Origin: Adiantum capillus-veneris
Lineage: Eukaryota; Streptophyta; Polypodiopsida; Polypodiales; Pteridaceae
DNA length: 64,000 bases
Direction of reading: 5' to 3'
Assembly (NCBI GenBank): GCA_014529385.2
Contig: CM043945.1
Location: forward strand, 156,246,741 to 156,310,740
Shown here: piece by piece, positions 52,725 through 64,000 of the stretch
Numbering within the stretch: the first letter of the stretch is position 1
How the letters are laid out: every line of letters starts with the position of its first letter
Translations under genes and position numbers: made by a program
Notes under the pieces: generated by a model
Database searches by the model: none
The model's input: the letters and a program-made list of their open reading frames with translations, nothing else
What the model was told of the DNA's origin: nothing

Positions 52725-53811
52725 GTATGGCTTCAAATTTACATTAATTTTCAACTTCTCGTTTTTGATTCATGATTGAGTTTGCTTAGAAGAACATATG
52801 CTAGCTTGGATTGAGAGTTGAGTGGTTGAGGATGCGGTGTATGTTTTCTCAGAGTCTTTTCAGTTCTAAACAATTTACTAAGTATAGCAAGATCTTGTTG
52901 TACTTCACATATTTTGACTTTGAGAGCATACCATACTACATTCATCCTCTCACCGTGTCATATGCGTCGTATTCATGGACCTACCCTGATGCAATTTTAG
53001 AGAAGGAAAAGATGAGGCAAGAAAGATCAATATCAGAAGATACAAGGATCCTCCTCTGATGATGACTTCGAACTATGCAAGACACTTGACTATACCACCA
53101 CACCCTTCGTGAGGGGATGGAAGGGGAAAATTCCACAAAAGAGGACACATACCTTCTCTTGAATGATCTTCTACATGCTGGAAGCGTCTTGAGTCCTTTT
53201 GACTCAGGGCATCAGGCCATACCGGTGTTTATATGTGGTTGATATGCCATGATGAGAAAATCTGACCCCAAGCCTTATCCCCTCCCATGTCGTTTGAAAC
53301 TCTATCTAAACCATCTGCTTCCAATTCTATAGCTTAAAGAAGTACCAGATTATCAAATTCAAAGATCGCATGCTATCTGCTATGCATACGGGTGTTGAAG
53401 TCTCCACCAGGGATGCCTTTCCTAGTTAGGCATACTATACGTATCACTACAAGAACTGGGCAGGGTAACGGAGCTTTGTAGGCCCTCTTGCTCACCTATC
53501 TCCTCCTCCTCGACATCATCTCCTTGACCCAATGTTCCTGGCTGTCCTTTGCAGGTCTAGACATAGGTAATGTATGGCACTATGCCCGGCATGCATGGAT
53601 ACCCTTATGGATTCCATGTCACGTGTGCACATGGCTGTGGGTGCCATGTGGACATGCTTCATCGACCTCTAGAGCCAACCTTGTACACATCAATGTCCTA
53701 GAGCCTAGGGAATTTAGTATTGGCAATTTTGTGAGTGTTTGCAGGACTTGCATGCTTGGACAAGTCCATTAGATTAGGTTTTCTAGTTTTGGAACCCTTT
53801 TGCATAAACGT

Positions 53812-53812
<1 letters not shown>
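52725..53812. other. intron 9 start, nothing recognised
   Basis: Begins at the exon 9 donor. No kinase C-lobe exon, transposon motif or long frame seen. An ORF at 52811-53059 is under 85 codons and has no recognisable motif. Confidence 0.5.
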
Positions 53813-53903
<91 letters not shown>

Positions 53904-53907
53904 ACCC
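53813..53907. repeat. poly-C tract, about 90 bp
   Basis: C run interrupted by only two A residues, directly against the 3' end of LINE-g (poly-G on the LINE strand). Length may be affected by sequencing error. Confidence 0.9.
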
Positions 53908-56900
53908 GAGAAAATATCCTTCTATTAGTTAATAAAACTGCCCATAGGGCTACAACCACCTCTACTAGAGAGGGCTACATCAACCATAAGGGGAGACTTC
54001 CAATGAAAAAACAGCATATGTACAATGAGGGCTAAATCAAGAGATGGGAGGAGGTGGACGGTAGTGCCATCTGAGCTCACCCGGGGCAGTCGAAGGAACT
54101 CCTCTCTACGCTCCCGCATGCGGTCGGAGCTGCCCTAAAGTCTCTTGAACTGTCCCCTGAGAGTATGGATCAACTCCAACCAAAAATCTCGAACAGTCTC
54201 CGCTGGTGGCACAAGGCGATCCTCGAAGATGCGGAAGTAGCGGGCCTGCCAAATGAACCAGAGTGTCAGGCCACATACGAGCTCCCAACACACCTCTCTT
54301 TCACTGCACCACTCTTGTGGAGTAAGCTCTGTAGCAGGCTGGAGTGTAGGTGGACCCCCTTGTATCACTATCATCTTGCTGGTGGAGGATAGCTCAACTG
54401 TAGTGTAGGGCCTGTGAGTGTGGACCAAGCAACTGCCCCCCAAGTGTACTGTCGTGCTGTGGAAAGAGTTGGTATCAGCCGAAGGACCCGAAGCCAAACC
54501 TGCTTTGCCATAGAGCAGTTTCACAAACAGTGACGCCGACTCTCCAAAGGATGGTCACAAGGTGCGCATGCTGCCAAAAGGCCACTATGTACTAGCCAAC
54601 TCCCCACTGCTGTAGCTCTATGTACAACTAGCCATTGGAACAATGTGACTCGCCGCGGCTGTCTAGAGTCCCACAACCTCGCCCAAAAAGCTGACAAGAA
54701 CTTAGCTGTGAGACCCTCCTCTTGCCAATGAGGTGCTCTCCGTGCTGCCAGTATGTGACGTCCTAGTCGAACAGTGTACTGAAAGAAAGGGACCCCTAGA
54801 TGGTCGGCTGAGGAGAAAGGGTCCCTTCAAAACCACTCTCCAGGATCCCACTGCACTTGTGCTAGTGGACAACTCTCCCAAGCCCAAAGTCTCAAATGGC
54901 CTGTCTCAAGAGCTGCTAGGTCAGGATCGATGACAGGCATACAAGTCCTCCTGCAGATGCCCACTACTCGGATCCTTTGAAAACAACACTCTGCAACTTG
55001 TGGAGCCTCTACTGAGACTCTGTGTAGTCGACCCTCCCCTTGTATCTCGAAGAACATGGAGGGTACAATCTCTGAGCAAGCTCGAACCGCGTGAAGGCCC
55101 CCATCCATGTGGGAGCTGCTGCCTCTAGAGGTGCGAGCCACTCAGCGGGTACTGCCTCTGTGATGTCCTCCCCCTCATGCCCTGCAACTGGATGCTCTGT
55201 AACTCCTCTGGCAAACCTGAGAACTGAAGCCAGTCACCTAGAGTGCGTGATGGACCCTCTGCCATGGGACCCCAAGAAACATGAGGCCTACTACCAACCA
55301 AGTGGCCTCTTTGAGTGCTGACCATGGGGTTCCAAACAAGGGGCTGTCTCAAGTGCTCCTCCGTGCAGGTGGGCTGGTGCTACTCCAGGCCTCTTCGCAG
55401 CTGCTCCTAAGAGCGAACTAGGCTCACAGTCTCTTGCTCAGACCAACTTTGCGCATCTCTGTATAGATCCATCTGATGGAAGGTCTCCAAGGGCCTCCTG
55501 CTTGAGGCACTCGAGCTCGAAGCCGCTGAAGCAAAAAATCTTTCCAGGGCTTCTCCCTTGCCTGAGAACAAGGTAGAGTGATGACGTGCCATGCTACTTT
55601 GGCCCGGGCTATCTGAGTGATGCGCCGTGACCGAAGAAAATTCCTTGTCAGTCTCTCTACCTAGCTGATGTAGGAGCTCGAAAAGATCCAACAAGATGTA
55701 ATGTACCACATAGTAGCCAACAACACTTGGTCGACCACTACAACTCTGTCTGCCAAAGAGAGTCGTGCCCGCCGTGCCGAACTTCAATGTAGCAACTTCC
55801 TCCTGATGGATAGGAGGGGAGCAATCTGTTGCTCAGGGGACAAGTCTAGGGTAACTTGACAGCCCAAGTAACGAACTGTAATCCCTATGGGAATCCATCT
55901 AAAACCCTCACCTGGCAGCCAATCAGGCGTAGGAGCACTGCAAACCCAGAAAGCCATTGTCTTCCTCTAGTTGATCAGTGCGCTTGATGCACAATAAAAC
56001 GTCTCTAGAGCCTGCTCACACCTATGCAGGTTGGCCTCCTGGCCCTTCAAGTACAAAACTGACTCGTCTGCAAACTCAGCATCCAGTAGCTCATCGCCTC
56101 GAATAGGAAGCGCTAAGCCACGTAAACCAACTTGCTATGAAACCAAGAATCTGCTCATCGCCTCAGCATAGAACAAAAAGAGGAAGGGGCTAGAGGACAG
56201 CCCTGTCTGACCGAGTGTATGAGCATGAAACGGTCTCCTCTACCACATGCCAAAAAGCACCTGACTGTGTGCACGTCTGTAGAGAGTTGACAAACCTTTG
56301 ATCCAAGCATCTGAGAAGCCCATCCTACGTAGAGTACCCTCCAAGAAGTCACAATCAACTCTGTCGTAGGCCTTTTCAAAATTGAGAAGAAGTATCACTA
56401 GATTATCACCTTGGAGGCGAGTGAGGGCCGACGCCTCCCAAAAAGTGAAGATGTTGTCAAGGATACTGCGCTCCTTGGCAAAACCTGTCTGGGTCCCATG
56501 TATAATGCTCTCTAGAAGTGGCTGAATCCTCAAGCTCAGAGCCTTGGCTAGAATTTTGTAGGCCGAGTTGAGGATGGTGATGGGTCGCCGTTGCAGAATC
56601 TCATCCAAAGGAGCCTCCCTCCTTGGGAATGAGGTAGACCAAGCCCTCACCATGATGTCAGGCATCTCTCCTGTGTGCAAGATGTACTGAAAAGCGCTGC
56701 AAAGGTATGTGCCCAGCAAGTCCCAGTACTCTTAAGAAAAAACTGGGAGTCAAACCATCCTCCCCGGGACAACTACCACGGGGAAGTGCTCTGAGGGCCA
56801 CATGGAGCTCCTCTAGCTGGAGAGAGAGCTCAAGTCTCTGACGCATCTCTTCAATCACAAGACAAGGCATCTGTGGTCAAACCTGCTCTCTGCATGCATC

Positions 56901-57660
56901 CAGACGATTTGACTGAGACTCTGCTAACAACAAGTCACGGTAGAAGTCAGTAGCAACTGCACGCATATCCTTTGGCTCTGAAGCAACTGACCCGTCAGGT
57001 CTTCTCAACTGGCTGACACGGGTGTGCGCATCACAGGGCCCCACTACCTCAAAGAATGACCCAGTCACTCTGTCACCCACCTGGGTCCACTGAAATGCCT
57101 ATTGATGGAAAGCAAACTCGTGACGCTTCTCCTCTATGTTGGCAAGCTCTTGGCGAGCCTGTTGTAGCTGCTCCCCCAACCAAGGACTGTCTGGGTGCTG
57201 CTCCTGCATCCTCTGCAAGGAAGCAGCGCCTCGACGGAGGCGCTGCTCCTCCTCCCTCGCTGCAGCCAGGCGGTCCGTAGACTCCGGGAGAAAGAAATGA
57301 ATAAGCTGAGCAAGTCGAGAGGCCACTTTGTCAATAGGAGAGTCTTGCGTGTCCAAGCCCTCTGTTCAAAGAGCCACCACTCGCTCTCTAAGTTCTGAGT
57401 CCAACAAGATCCTCTCAGGGATGTGTAGCATCATGCTTCCCCTCCTCTGTCTATCCACTATTGCATGGTCCAAAAAAGATGTCCCAGCCAAGATGCAAAC
57501 TGACCCACCCAAGTCACAGCTGTGGTCACTAGCGTAGAAGCAATCTATTCAAGATATATTCACTCCTCCCACTTTGCGGTCCGAGCGAGAGAAGGTCAAG
57601 CTGTTTGGGGGCCTCACAAAGCTAGAGTACTGCCAAACATCTGAAACCCTCAAAGTCATT
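53908..57660 (-). pseudogene. LINE-g (L1 type): reverse transcriptase and zf-RVT C-terminus
   Basis: Minus strand, a different LINE from a-f. RT: RRPITILNSAYKILAKALSL, GTQTGFAKERSILDNIF, LLNFEKAYDRVDCDF (motif A, with Asn where LINEs have the catalytic Asp), SVRQGCPLAPSSF (motif B) and AEFADESVLYLKG (motif C, FADE rather than FADD). The plant L1-type end follows, with LTLWFIWQARYFRIFEDR near 54210 as in zf-RVT domains. Many stops and frameshifts. With both catalytic positions changed, the RT is dead. The 3' end reads ...TTTTATTAACTAATAGAAGG...CTCGGGTGGGG. Confidence 0.85.
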
Positions 57661-58190
57661 CATAGCCTCTCCCAGGCTGCCAGCTCAGCTCCGTGCACAG
57701 TAGCATGGCTACCACCAATCCTGTCTGAGGGGTCCTCCAACATGTTGAAGTTACCTCCAATGCACCATTGCTCTGCATGCGGCAGAGACTCTACAATGTG
57801 AGACCAAAACTCTGCACGTGCACTTGCCACATTGGGTGCATAGATGTTAGGAAACCCAAGAGGCAATCTTGAACCTACATAGTAATCCACTGAGCCCTGT
57901 CAGGCACAATAATACCTCTGCCCACAATGGCCTGCTGCCAAGAGTTCACAATAGTCATACATACCCCTCCTTAGATACCACCAGGTCCAAATGTAGCCGA
58001 CCAAAATGTCTCAAATCGCCCACGCAAAAGCTGGCCACATTGTCTAATGCGGCTCTCACAAAGATGATGCTCTTGCAGCATAAGAATATCAATCTCTCCA
58101 CCCACAAGGCATCGCTGAAGCTTCTGACGCAATCAACCCTGTTGGCGCTGAAATTGGGGCCTACCTAATCTTTGCACATTCCATGAGACA
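57661..58190 (-). pseudogene. LINE-g: endonuclease
   Basis: Minus frame 57890-57660: RLPLGFPNIYAPNVASARAE, EQWCIGGNFNMLEDPSDRIG. GGNFN matches the 'GGDFN' metal-binding motif of L1 endonucleases but with Asn for Asp. The upstream part (58190-57900) has the family sequence with stops. It precedes the RT on the same strand, as expected for ORF2. Confidence 0.8.
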
Positions 58191-58199
58191 ATCGTCATG

Positions 58200-58985
58200 G
58201 GGAACGAGAGAGAATTGATGCTGTAGCAGCAACTAACTGCGCTATCTTTGTGGTTGGCTTGGATGGGGAGTATTATGCATCCGAGCGTCCCCGAGATAGG
58301 CGTGACTGCAAAGACTGTCTAGCCTAGGCCCAAGAAGAGTGTGCCGTGCGCAGGGCAACCTCCTCTATCTGAGTCCTCATGTATGTATACATAGCATGAT
58401 GGGCTCTGCGTGTCAGCAAAGAAGTGTACCACAATGTGTCTACACCCTGCCGAGTCTGGAGGTGTTATTGAGAACTTGGCCAACGGCCACAAGGTCTGTA
58501 CCAGGTCTGTAACCCCAGGTCTCCCGTGTGGTGAGAGAACTCGAGGGGCTGTGCCTGCAACCACTCCATCACCGAGTCCAGGGTCCACTCACCGTGACTC
58601 CTGCCACATAAGGGAAAAGAGAAGCCAACCGCCGAGTCCAAGGCATCTATCTCTCTAGCTGCAAGGAACAATACATGGACTCTGAAACAAGCTGCCTTAA
58701 AGTTTGGTGAAGGGTCGCCGAGAAACCGCGTGAAGTCGTAGGCAAAGAAATCCCACCTGTGACGAATGTCGAAGCACGTTAGTCCACGAGGAACTGCTGC
58801 AAAGGGAGATGTCTGCATCAAAAGGGGGGTGCACAAGAAGGGCCGTCCCTCTCTCACCAAGCAACGCCTGGAAAAAAGCGCTGACAAGAGATCTCCTAGC
58901 AGCGGAGGAAGGTCCTACCCCATGGGTCGGTTGCGGGGTAGGAACGAGAGGAGATGTGAAAGCAGGGGGACTAGTGGGAGATGGA

Positions 58986-59019
<34 letters not shown>

Positions 59020-59676
59020 GGGGGAGGAGGCGGAGGGGCGGAGGAAAACTCGGGGGGAGGAGGGGCTGTCGAGGTGAGGTTGAGGTGGAGGGTGGAGCTG
59101 GGACCTCGTCCTGCTGGAGAGGGTCGAAACGGTTCCCATGGGAACCCACTGTTGCTGGCTTGGAGCTTGGCGACCACCGGGCGGGCCACGCTGGCGTGGT
59201 GGCCCCTATCGACATCGACCAAGAACCTGCTGTCAGCCCTCCCCTGCCTGAACTCCAGGCTCGGAGGGTGAGTCTGCGTGAGTACCCTGTCACTCTGTTT
59301 GCTGCTGCTGGCCAGCCCTAGGAGGTTGAGGTTGGGGTTGGGGTTGGGGTTGGGGTTGAGGCCGAGGCTGAGGCCTCCTCCATGGATAGGCCTTCGCAAG
59401 AATGCCCATCTGACGACAAATGAAACACTTATTTGGGAGGCCCGAATACTCCACGCTCTGGCGGAGCCAACCACCACTCACCATAGGTAGTAGAATGACC
59501 TTCGGGAGGGTGTGGGTGTCTCGACCCAGAACACGTACTGTGGGAATGACAGTTGCCTTGGCAGCTACGGAGGCTACCGTGCGAGTGTCTCCAGAACAGT
59601 GCCAATCCGTGAGCCTATCCTGGATAGTAACGGAAGGTACTACCTCCTCAGGCTGGGGAAGCAGACTGAGATGGGA
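58200..59676 (-). pseudogene. LINE-g: ORF1 (DUF4283/zinc-knuckle type)
   Basis: Minus frames 59691-59290 and 59477-58971 include VILLPMVSGGWLRQSVEYSG, then LPNKCFICRQMGILAKAYPW, a zinc knuckle of the type in plant LINE ORF1 (C-x2-C-x4-H/x-x4-C) with the last Cys/His degraded. Downstream is Pro/Asn-rich low complexity (NPNPNPN), a poly-G/C tract at 58989-59018, and a C-terminal part (58887-58465). ORF1 would bind LINE RNA. The beginning of this ORF is on the other side of solo LTR Z. Confidence 0.65.
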
Positions 59677-60909
59677 TGTCACATGACACATCCAACCTAT
59701 GTGTCCATGGACAAGCTACTTCATAACAAGGGTTCCGTCAGTTTAGTCAGTCTAGATTAGCAAGTGATCTGGCACTTTTGTGAGTCTGTTCGCAGACCGT
59801 GCATGACCAGTCACTTAGATTAGATGCATATCCTCTGGTTGCACACAGCATGATCATAATCATTCCCATCAGAATCCGTCAGAATTCTTCAAGTAAATTT
59901 TCCAGTGCATTTAACCTATTTTCCCTATTTTTGACATTTTTCACTTATTATTTCTAAGTGACTTTTGTTGGAAAGTAGGTAGGGCAATTTTGCTAAGTTG
60001 TATATAAGAAAACCTAGCGCTAGCACTTTCTGGCAGAAGAGGCAGCAGGAACTCAGTTCAACAGGCACCTTCTCAGCAGGACCCCTAGCAGGCTAGCGTT
60101 TTCTCTCAACAGAAGGCCTAGCGTTTCTGCACCAAATTAGCCTAGGCGTTTTTGCATTGCAGAGCAGCCTCGGCGACCCCGAGACAGCAGATTCCCTAGC
60201 GCTGGCAGTTGCACCAGCATACCATAGCAGATTTCACAAGACAACAAAATTCAGCCCTAGCGTTTTTGGTTTGCAGCACAACCTCAGCGTTTTTGCAGAT
60301 CATCGCGACAGAATCAGCCATAGGACCAGCGTTTTCAGTTTTCAGCCTTTAGCATTCGCAGAAGAACCCCCGAACCTTGCAGATCTCACCTTCCCGAAGC
60401 AGATCCTCGTTGCATGGTCAGATCCATCGAAGTTTGCAGTTTCAGCCCAGAAAATGCAGATTTCAGCATCTGCTTTTTCAGCATGCCGTCGTCGCATCGT
60501 CGTCACCGACATAGAGTCAGAATTCAGCAGAGAAAGATTTGCAGATTTCAGCCCTTAGCGATTTCAGTCTTCAGCCCGTCTCGTCGTCGTCCTCATCGTC
60601 GTCGACATCGTCAGCAAGTCCAAGCATTGTAGAGATTTGTGCAATCATAAGTAGACCGCTCTCGCCATAGAGAGTGGGGCCTTCGGAGGAGGGTTTTACA
60701 ACGTCTCTGGTGTCGTATTCTCTTCTCTCTCTATCTCTCAGTCTCATACACTTTCTCGCACTGTGTCCATTCACTTTGTGTGTCCATTGCACTCTCTCTA
60801 GGAACGGAAGGCTCTCCCTCCCATAAGAACAAAAGGAACCTTGAGCACAGTTCGGAGCACTCATCTAGAGCAAAGTTCAAACATTCATTCCGCTGCACCT
60901 TCCATGGGA
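59672..60909 (+). mobile_element. solo LTR 'Z', 1228 bp, TSD TGGGA
   Basis: TGTCACATGACAC at 59677 to CACCTTCCA at 60904, with target duplications TGGGA at 59672-59676 and 60905-60909. TATATAAG at about 60001; AGCGTTTTT/CAGATTTCAG array from 60090 to 60560. Similar to LTR X over the full length. It splits ORF1 of LINE-g. Confidence 0.9.
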
Positions 60910-61030
60910 AAGTCTGCCTCCCGCACATCGGTAGTTGGGTCGAAACCATGGCGCCACCGTCGAAAGTGAGCTCGAATTGCTCGGATGGCCAGGGGGCTCA
61001 TCGCAATTACCTTGGACGCCATCTCGGAGT
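60910..61030 (-). pseudogene. LINE-g: start of ORF1 beyond the solo LTR
   Basis: Minus-strand sequence containing FDGGAMVSTQLPMCGRQTF continues directly from ORF1 at 59671 when LTR Z and one TGGGA are removed. The 5' end of the element is not clear. Confidence 0.45.
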
Positions 61031-61289
61031 CTCAAACTTTATCTGGTATTAGCCACACCCGAGAAGCTGAACGTCGAGTATCTTGCCCACTTCTGCTAAA
61101 AGGTGGGCTTGGAGAAGATCATTCACCTCTCCTCTGCTGGGGCAAGTGCCGATCATCTAGTAGATGATGGAGGTTGCCTGGAGGTGCTCCACCTCTGCTA
61201 CGAGGCTCGTTCACTCCGTCGGCGAAAGAGCAAGTCGGATGGTGGGCTCTGCAGGGTCGGGCGAGAGAGTCCCTTTGGGTTGGAGTAGA
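61031..61289. other. unassigned stretch before the Copia element
   Basis: No motif recognised. It may be the 5' end of LINE-g or an unrelated flank; the Copia element is truncated at its right border. Confidence 0.4.
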
Positions 61290-62876
61290 TCTGGACGTGT
61301 CACGCGACCTCTTGATAGGTTTGTTCCATCTATGAACTATGTCATGTTGACTGATTGCAATGAGCCTTCATGTTACAAGGAAGCAGTGCAAATGAAGGAC
61401 TCCGGGAATTGGAAATTGGCCATGCAATCAGAGATGACATCTCTGCATAAAAACCAGACATGGAAGCTAGTTAAATTACCACGGGGCAAGAAGGCTCTAC
61501 CTTGTAAATGGGTTTACAGGTATAAGATCACCGCTCATGATAGTTAGCCAAAGTACAAAGCAAGGCTTGTTGCCAAGGGCTTTAAGCAAGAACAAGGCAT
61601 TGACTTTGAGGAAGTCTTCTCTCTGGTGGTCAAGATGACTACATTGAGATGCTTTCTTGCATTGGTTGCCATATTAGATTTGGTGTTGCACCAAATGGAT
61701 GTCAAGACAGCGTTCTTGCATGGTGATTTAGATGTGGAAATTTACATGCAGCAGCCAGAAGGGTTTGTTGAGAAAGGCAAGGAAGATTGGGTATGCCAGT
61801 TGTTAAAGAGTCTTTATGGCTTAAAACAATCACCGAGGGCATGGTACCATAAATTCCACAAGTTTATGCTTTCTCAAGGCTACAAACGTAGTGAGTTCGA
61901 TCACTGTCTATATACAAAGAAGGCTAAGGATGGTAGTTGGCTGATCCTTATTTTGTATGTGGATGACATGTTGATTGCTGGCAAGCACTTGGAAGAAATT
62001 TCAGCTTTGAAGTCAAAGATGGCAAAATCGTTTGACATGAAAGACATGGGTGAGGCAAGTCATATACTTGGTATGCGCATTGAGAGAGACAGATCAAAGA
62101 AGTTGATTTGGTTATCTCAAATAGAGTATATTGACAAGGTTTTGCAACGTTTCAATATGGAGAAGGGAAAGGCACTGAGTGTTCCATTGCCACCATATGT
62201 GAAACTTAGCAAACAAGATTGTCCTGTGTCTGAGGAAGAACACGTTGAAATGGATAAGATTCCATATGCGTCTGCAGTGGGTAGTTTGATGTATGCAATG
62301 ATTGCTACTCGCCCAGACATTGCATTTGTAGTGGGAGTAGTAAGTCGATACATGTCAAACCCAGGCAAGAAACATTGGGAGGCAGTGAAAGGAATATTGA
62401 GATACCTGAAAGCTACCAAGAGTATGCGTATATGCTATGGGAGTCAGGAGCTAAGTGTAAAGGGTTTTACAGACTCAGATTATGCAGGTGACTTAGACAA
62501 CCGAAGGTCTACGTCAGGGTATGTCTTTACATTGGCTGGTGGAGCAGTATCATGGCGTTCTAGATTACAAGATTGTGTTACTTAGTCTACTACAGAGGCT
62601 GAATATGTTGCAGCATCAGAGGCATGCAAAGAATCAATTTGGCTTAATCGACTAGTAACAGATTTGGGAATCAAAGAAGAGATGCCTGTGTTATATTGTG
62701 ATAGTCAAAGTGCTATACAATTGGCTCGCAATCCAGTTTATCACTCAAAGACAAAGCATGTGGATGTGAAGTATCATTTCATCAGGGAAATGCTCGAGGA
62801 TAAGAAACTTCAGCTTGTCAAAGTTCACACCACAGAAAATCCTGCTGATCTACTTACAAAAGGACTTCCCTCATAG
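61290..62876 (+). pseudogene. Ty1/Copia pol: reverse transcriptase and RNase H, 5'-truncated
   Basis: One frame throughout, broken by TAG at 61546 and TAG at 62583 (CAG, Gln, in relatives). Copia RT: EAVQMKDSGNWKLAMQSEM, WKLVKLPRGKKALPCKWVY, MDVKTAFLHGDLDVEIYMQQ (motif A), LYGLKQSPRAWYHKFH (motif B), LILYVDDMLIAG (motif C). RNase H: GFTDSDYAGDLDNRRSTSGY, STTEAEYVAASEACKESIWL, YCDSQSAIQLARNPVYHSKT and HHIREM-like YHFIREMLED. All catalytic Asp are present. Gag, protease and integrase are missing. Followed by a polypurine tract and LTR. Confidence 0.93.
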
Positions 62877-62992
62877 AGCTTTGCGCATTTTCGCAAGCAG
62901 TTAGGTGTAGGGTAGTACATCACTTCTCTACATCTCTTGTGTATTAGCTTGTATAATAGCTTCTCTCACACTTAAAGTACCACATTGGACTT

Positions 62993-63250
62993 TAAGTGGG
63001 AGGTTGTTGGGGTATAAAGCCCAATGTGGTCGCCCAGGTAAGTGGGCGGGCCTCCAGGTATGTACACATATTCTTTTGTTAAAACCTAATAAGAACTCAC
63101 TATGCTCTACACATTACAGTAGAGCGAGTTCACCATATCGTCGTGCCCTTCTTCTCGCACTCTCTCTCGCGTCACACTTCCGCTCGTACTCCTTCAGTTG
63201 CGAGTGCAACGCTGAAAACGGAGCTGAAGATGTAGTGGATGATGTGCAGT
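62993..63250 (+). repeat. Copia polypurine tract and 3' LTR start
   Basis: TTAAGTGGGAGGT (to 63004) is a typical Copia polypurine tract, and TGTTGGGGTATAAAGCCCAA begins the LTR at 63005. Without a 5' LTR in the window the 3' boundary cannot be fixed; the span to 63250 is provisional. Confidence 0.7.
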
Positions 63251-63259
63251 AGAGGAGGC

Positions 63260-63743
63260 AAGGGCTGTTGGCACATGAGATGAGGGAGACCGATAGCTGC
63301 GAGGGTGCCACTGAGCTGCAGCTAGAGGGCACTTGGGATAAGGCAATGCTACAAGAAGGGATCCATCTTTCAAGCTCAAAAATGCCAGAGGTTGGGGAAG
63401 GCGATCCCTTTAGAAAATGCTAGCAGAGGCTTTTTGATGGGGGCACTAGGTTATTGGTGAGAAGCTGATGGGAGATTGGAGTTTCTTGCTGAGTGGACTT
63501 AGGTGCTTTGCCGGCATATTGATCGGCACTTGAATCTTTTTTCCCTCTATTAATCCAATAGGTATGGCTCTCCTTAGCTCACGTAGCTGAGATATGTACT
63601 TACCTTTGGCTGTAACCATGTTGGTAACTAGTAGATACAATATCGTCTATTTTTGGCACTTAACCTTAGGTGTATGTAGAGGAGGTTTGCTCGCGGTTGC
63701 AGACAAGTTCATCACTTGATTCACCCTTTCCGCTGCACCTTTG
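63260..63743. other. unassigned stretch
   Basis: May contain the rest of the Copia LTR. No gene or recognisable repeat boundary. Confidence 0.35.
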
Positions 63744-63758
63744 ACAATCTGGTGTTGG

Positions 63759-63803
<45 letters not shown>

Positions 63804-63939
63804 CTCACTCACAGAACCTTCACTCACAGTATCATTCTCTCTTCTTGCACATCTCTCTCGTGAAGTAAAAGGAACCTTGAGTATGCATTGAGAACTCATC
63901 CTGAGTTATCACCATTAATCACTTCTGCTGCACTTTACA
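63744..63939 (+). repeat. LTR fragment 'U', relative of LTR V
   Basis: ATCTGGTGTTGGTCTTCTCT, (CT)n, ACTCACAG, AAAAGGAACCTTGAGTA and CTTCTGCTGCACTTTACA match in order the reversed 3' part of LTR V (13480-13233). It ends with TTTACA at 63939. The upstream limit is unclear. Confidence 0.6.
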
Positions 63940-64000
63940 TTGAGGTGCTTACAGGCGCTTGTTGGAGAGGACCTTCAAGAGCTTGTTGACCAAAAAACCA

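Overview
This is nuclear DNA from a land plant with a large, repeat-rich genome. The evidence is GT-AG introns in a plant-type receptor-like cytoplasmic kinase gene, fragments of plant 3-ketoacyl-CoA synthase (KCS) and pentatricopeptide repeat (PPR) genes, Ty3/Gypsy chromovirus and Ty1/Copia elements, two kinds of LINE, and very many (AG)n, (GT)n, (TA)n and poly-C tracts. The extreme intron size suggests a fern, lycophyte or gymnosperm rather than a small-genome angiosperm, but the sequence alone does not settle this. Roughly 90% of the window is transposable-element sequence or has no recognisable gene. The one host gene is on the plus strand and spans almost the whole window. Nine exons, at about 11.9, 15.4-16.65 and 51.56-52.72 kb, join in phase into a USP domain, a linker and a protein-kinase domain (RLCK-VI type). 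The fifth intron is 34.9 kb. The C-terminal exon was not found, so the gene must continue past the window or be truncated. Layout: 0-3.7 kb is a decayed copy of an LTR element that carries gag/protease but no polymerase, with a reverse-oriented KCS fragment, a second unidentified fragment and a small MITE inside it. 3.7-11.9 kb is AT-rich non-coding DNA with microsatellites and one tRNA-derived SINE. Intron 1 (12.1-15.4 kb) holds a minus-strand LTR with a primer-binding site, plus local duplications. Intron 5 holds, in order: a LINE tail fragment with a tandem duplication (16.8-18.4); a minus-strand gag-like element (18.4-25.9) split by a complete gag/protease-only LTR element with CCATA target duplications (19.42-24.97); a PPR fragment beside an LTR remnant (27.45-28.24); a head-to-tail series of minus-strand LINEs whose 3' ends finish in (TC)n (28.2-43.6), interrupted by a solo LTR (28.7-29.9) and by a young chromovirus with CACCT target duplications (33.22-39.77); an LTR with a polypurine tract (43.64-44.81); another LINE (46.5-50.8) with an embedded LTR piece; and a G-rich minisatellite just before the kinase exons. 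Intron 9 and beyond holds an L1-type LINE (53.9-61.0) split by another solo LTR (TGGGA target duplications), then a 5'-truncated Copia element (61.3-63.0 kb plus LTR). No RNA genes, CRISPR arrays or bacterial features were seen. The most interesting points are microsatellite-associated LINEs arranged tail to head, a polymerase-less LTR element whose variable region carries different host-gene fragments in different copies, and a kinase gene whose reading frame survives a 35-kb transposon-filled intron.
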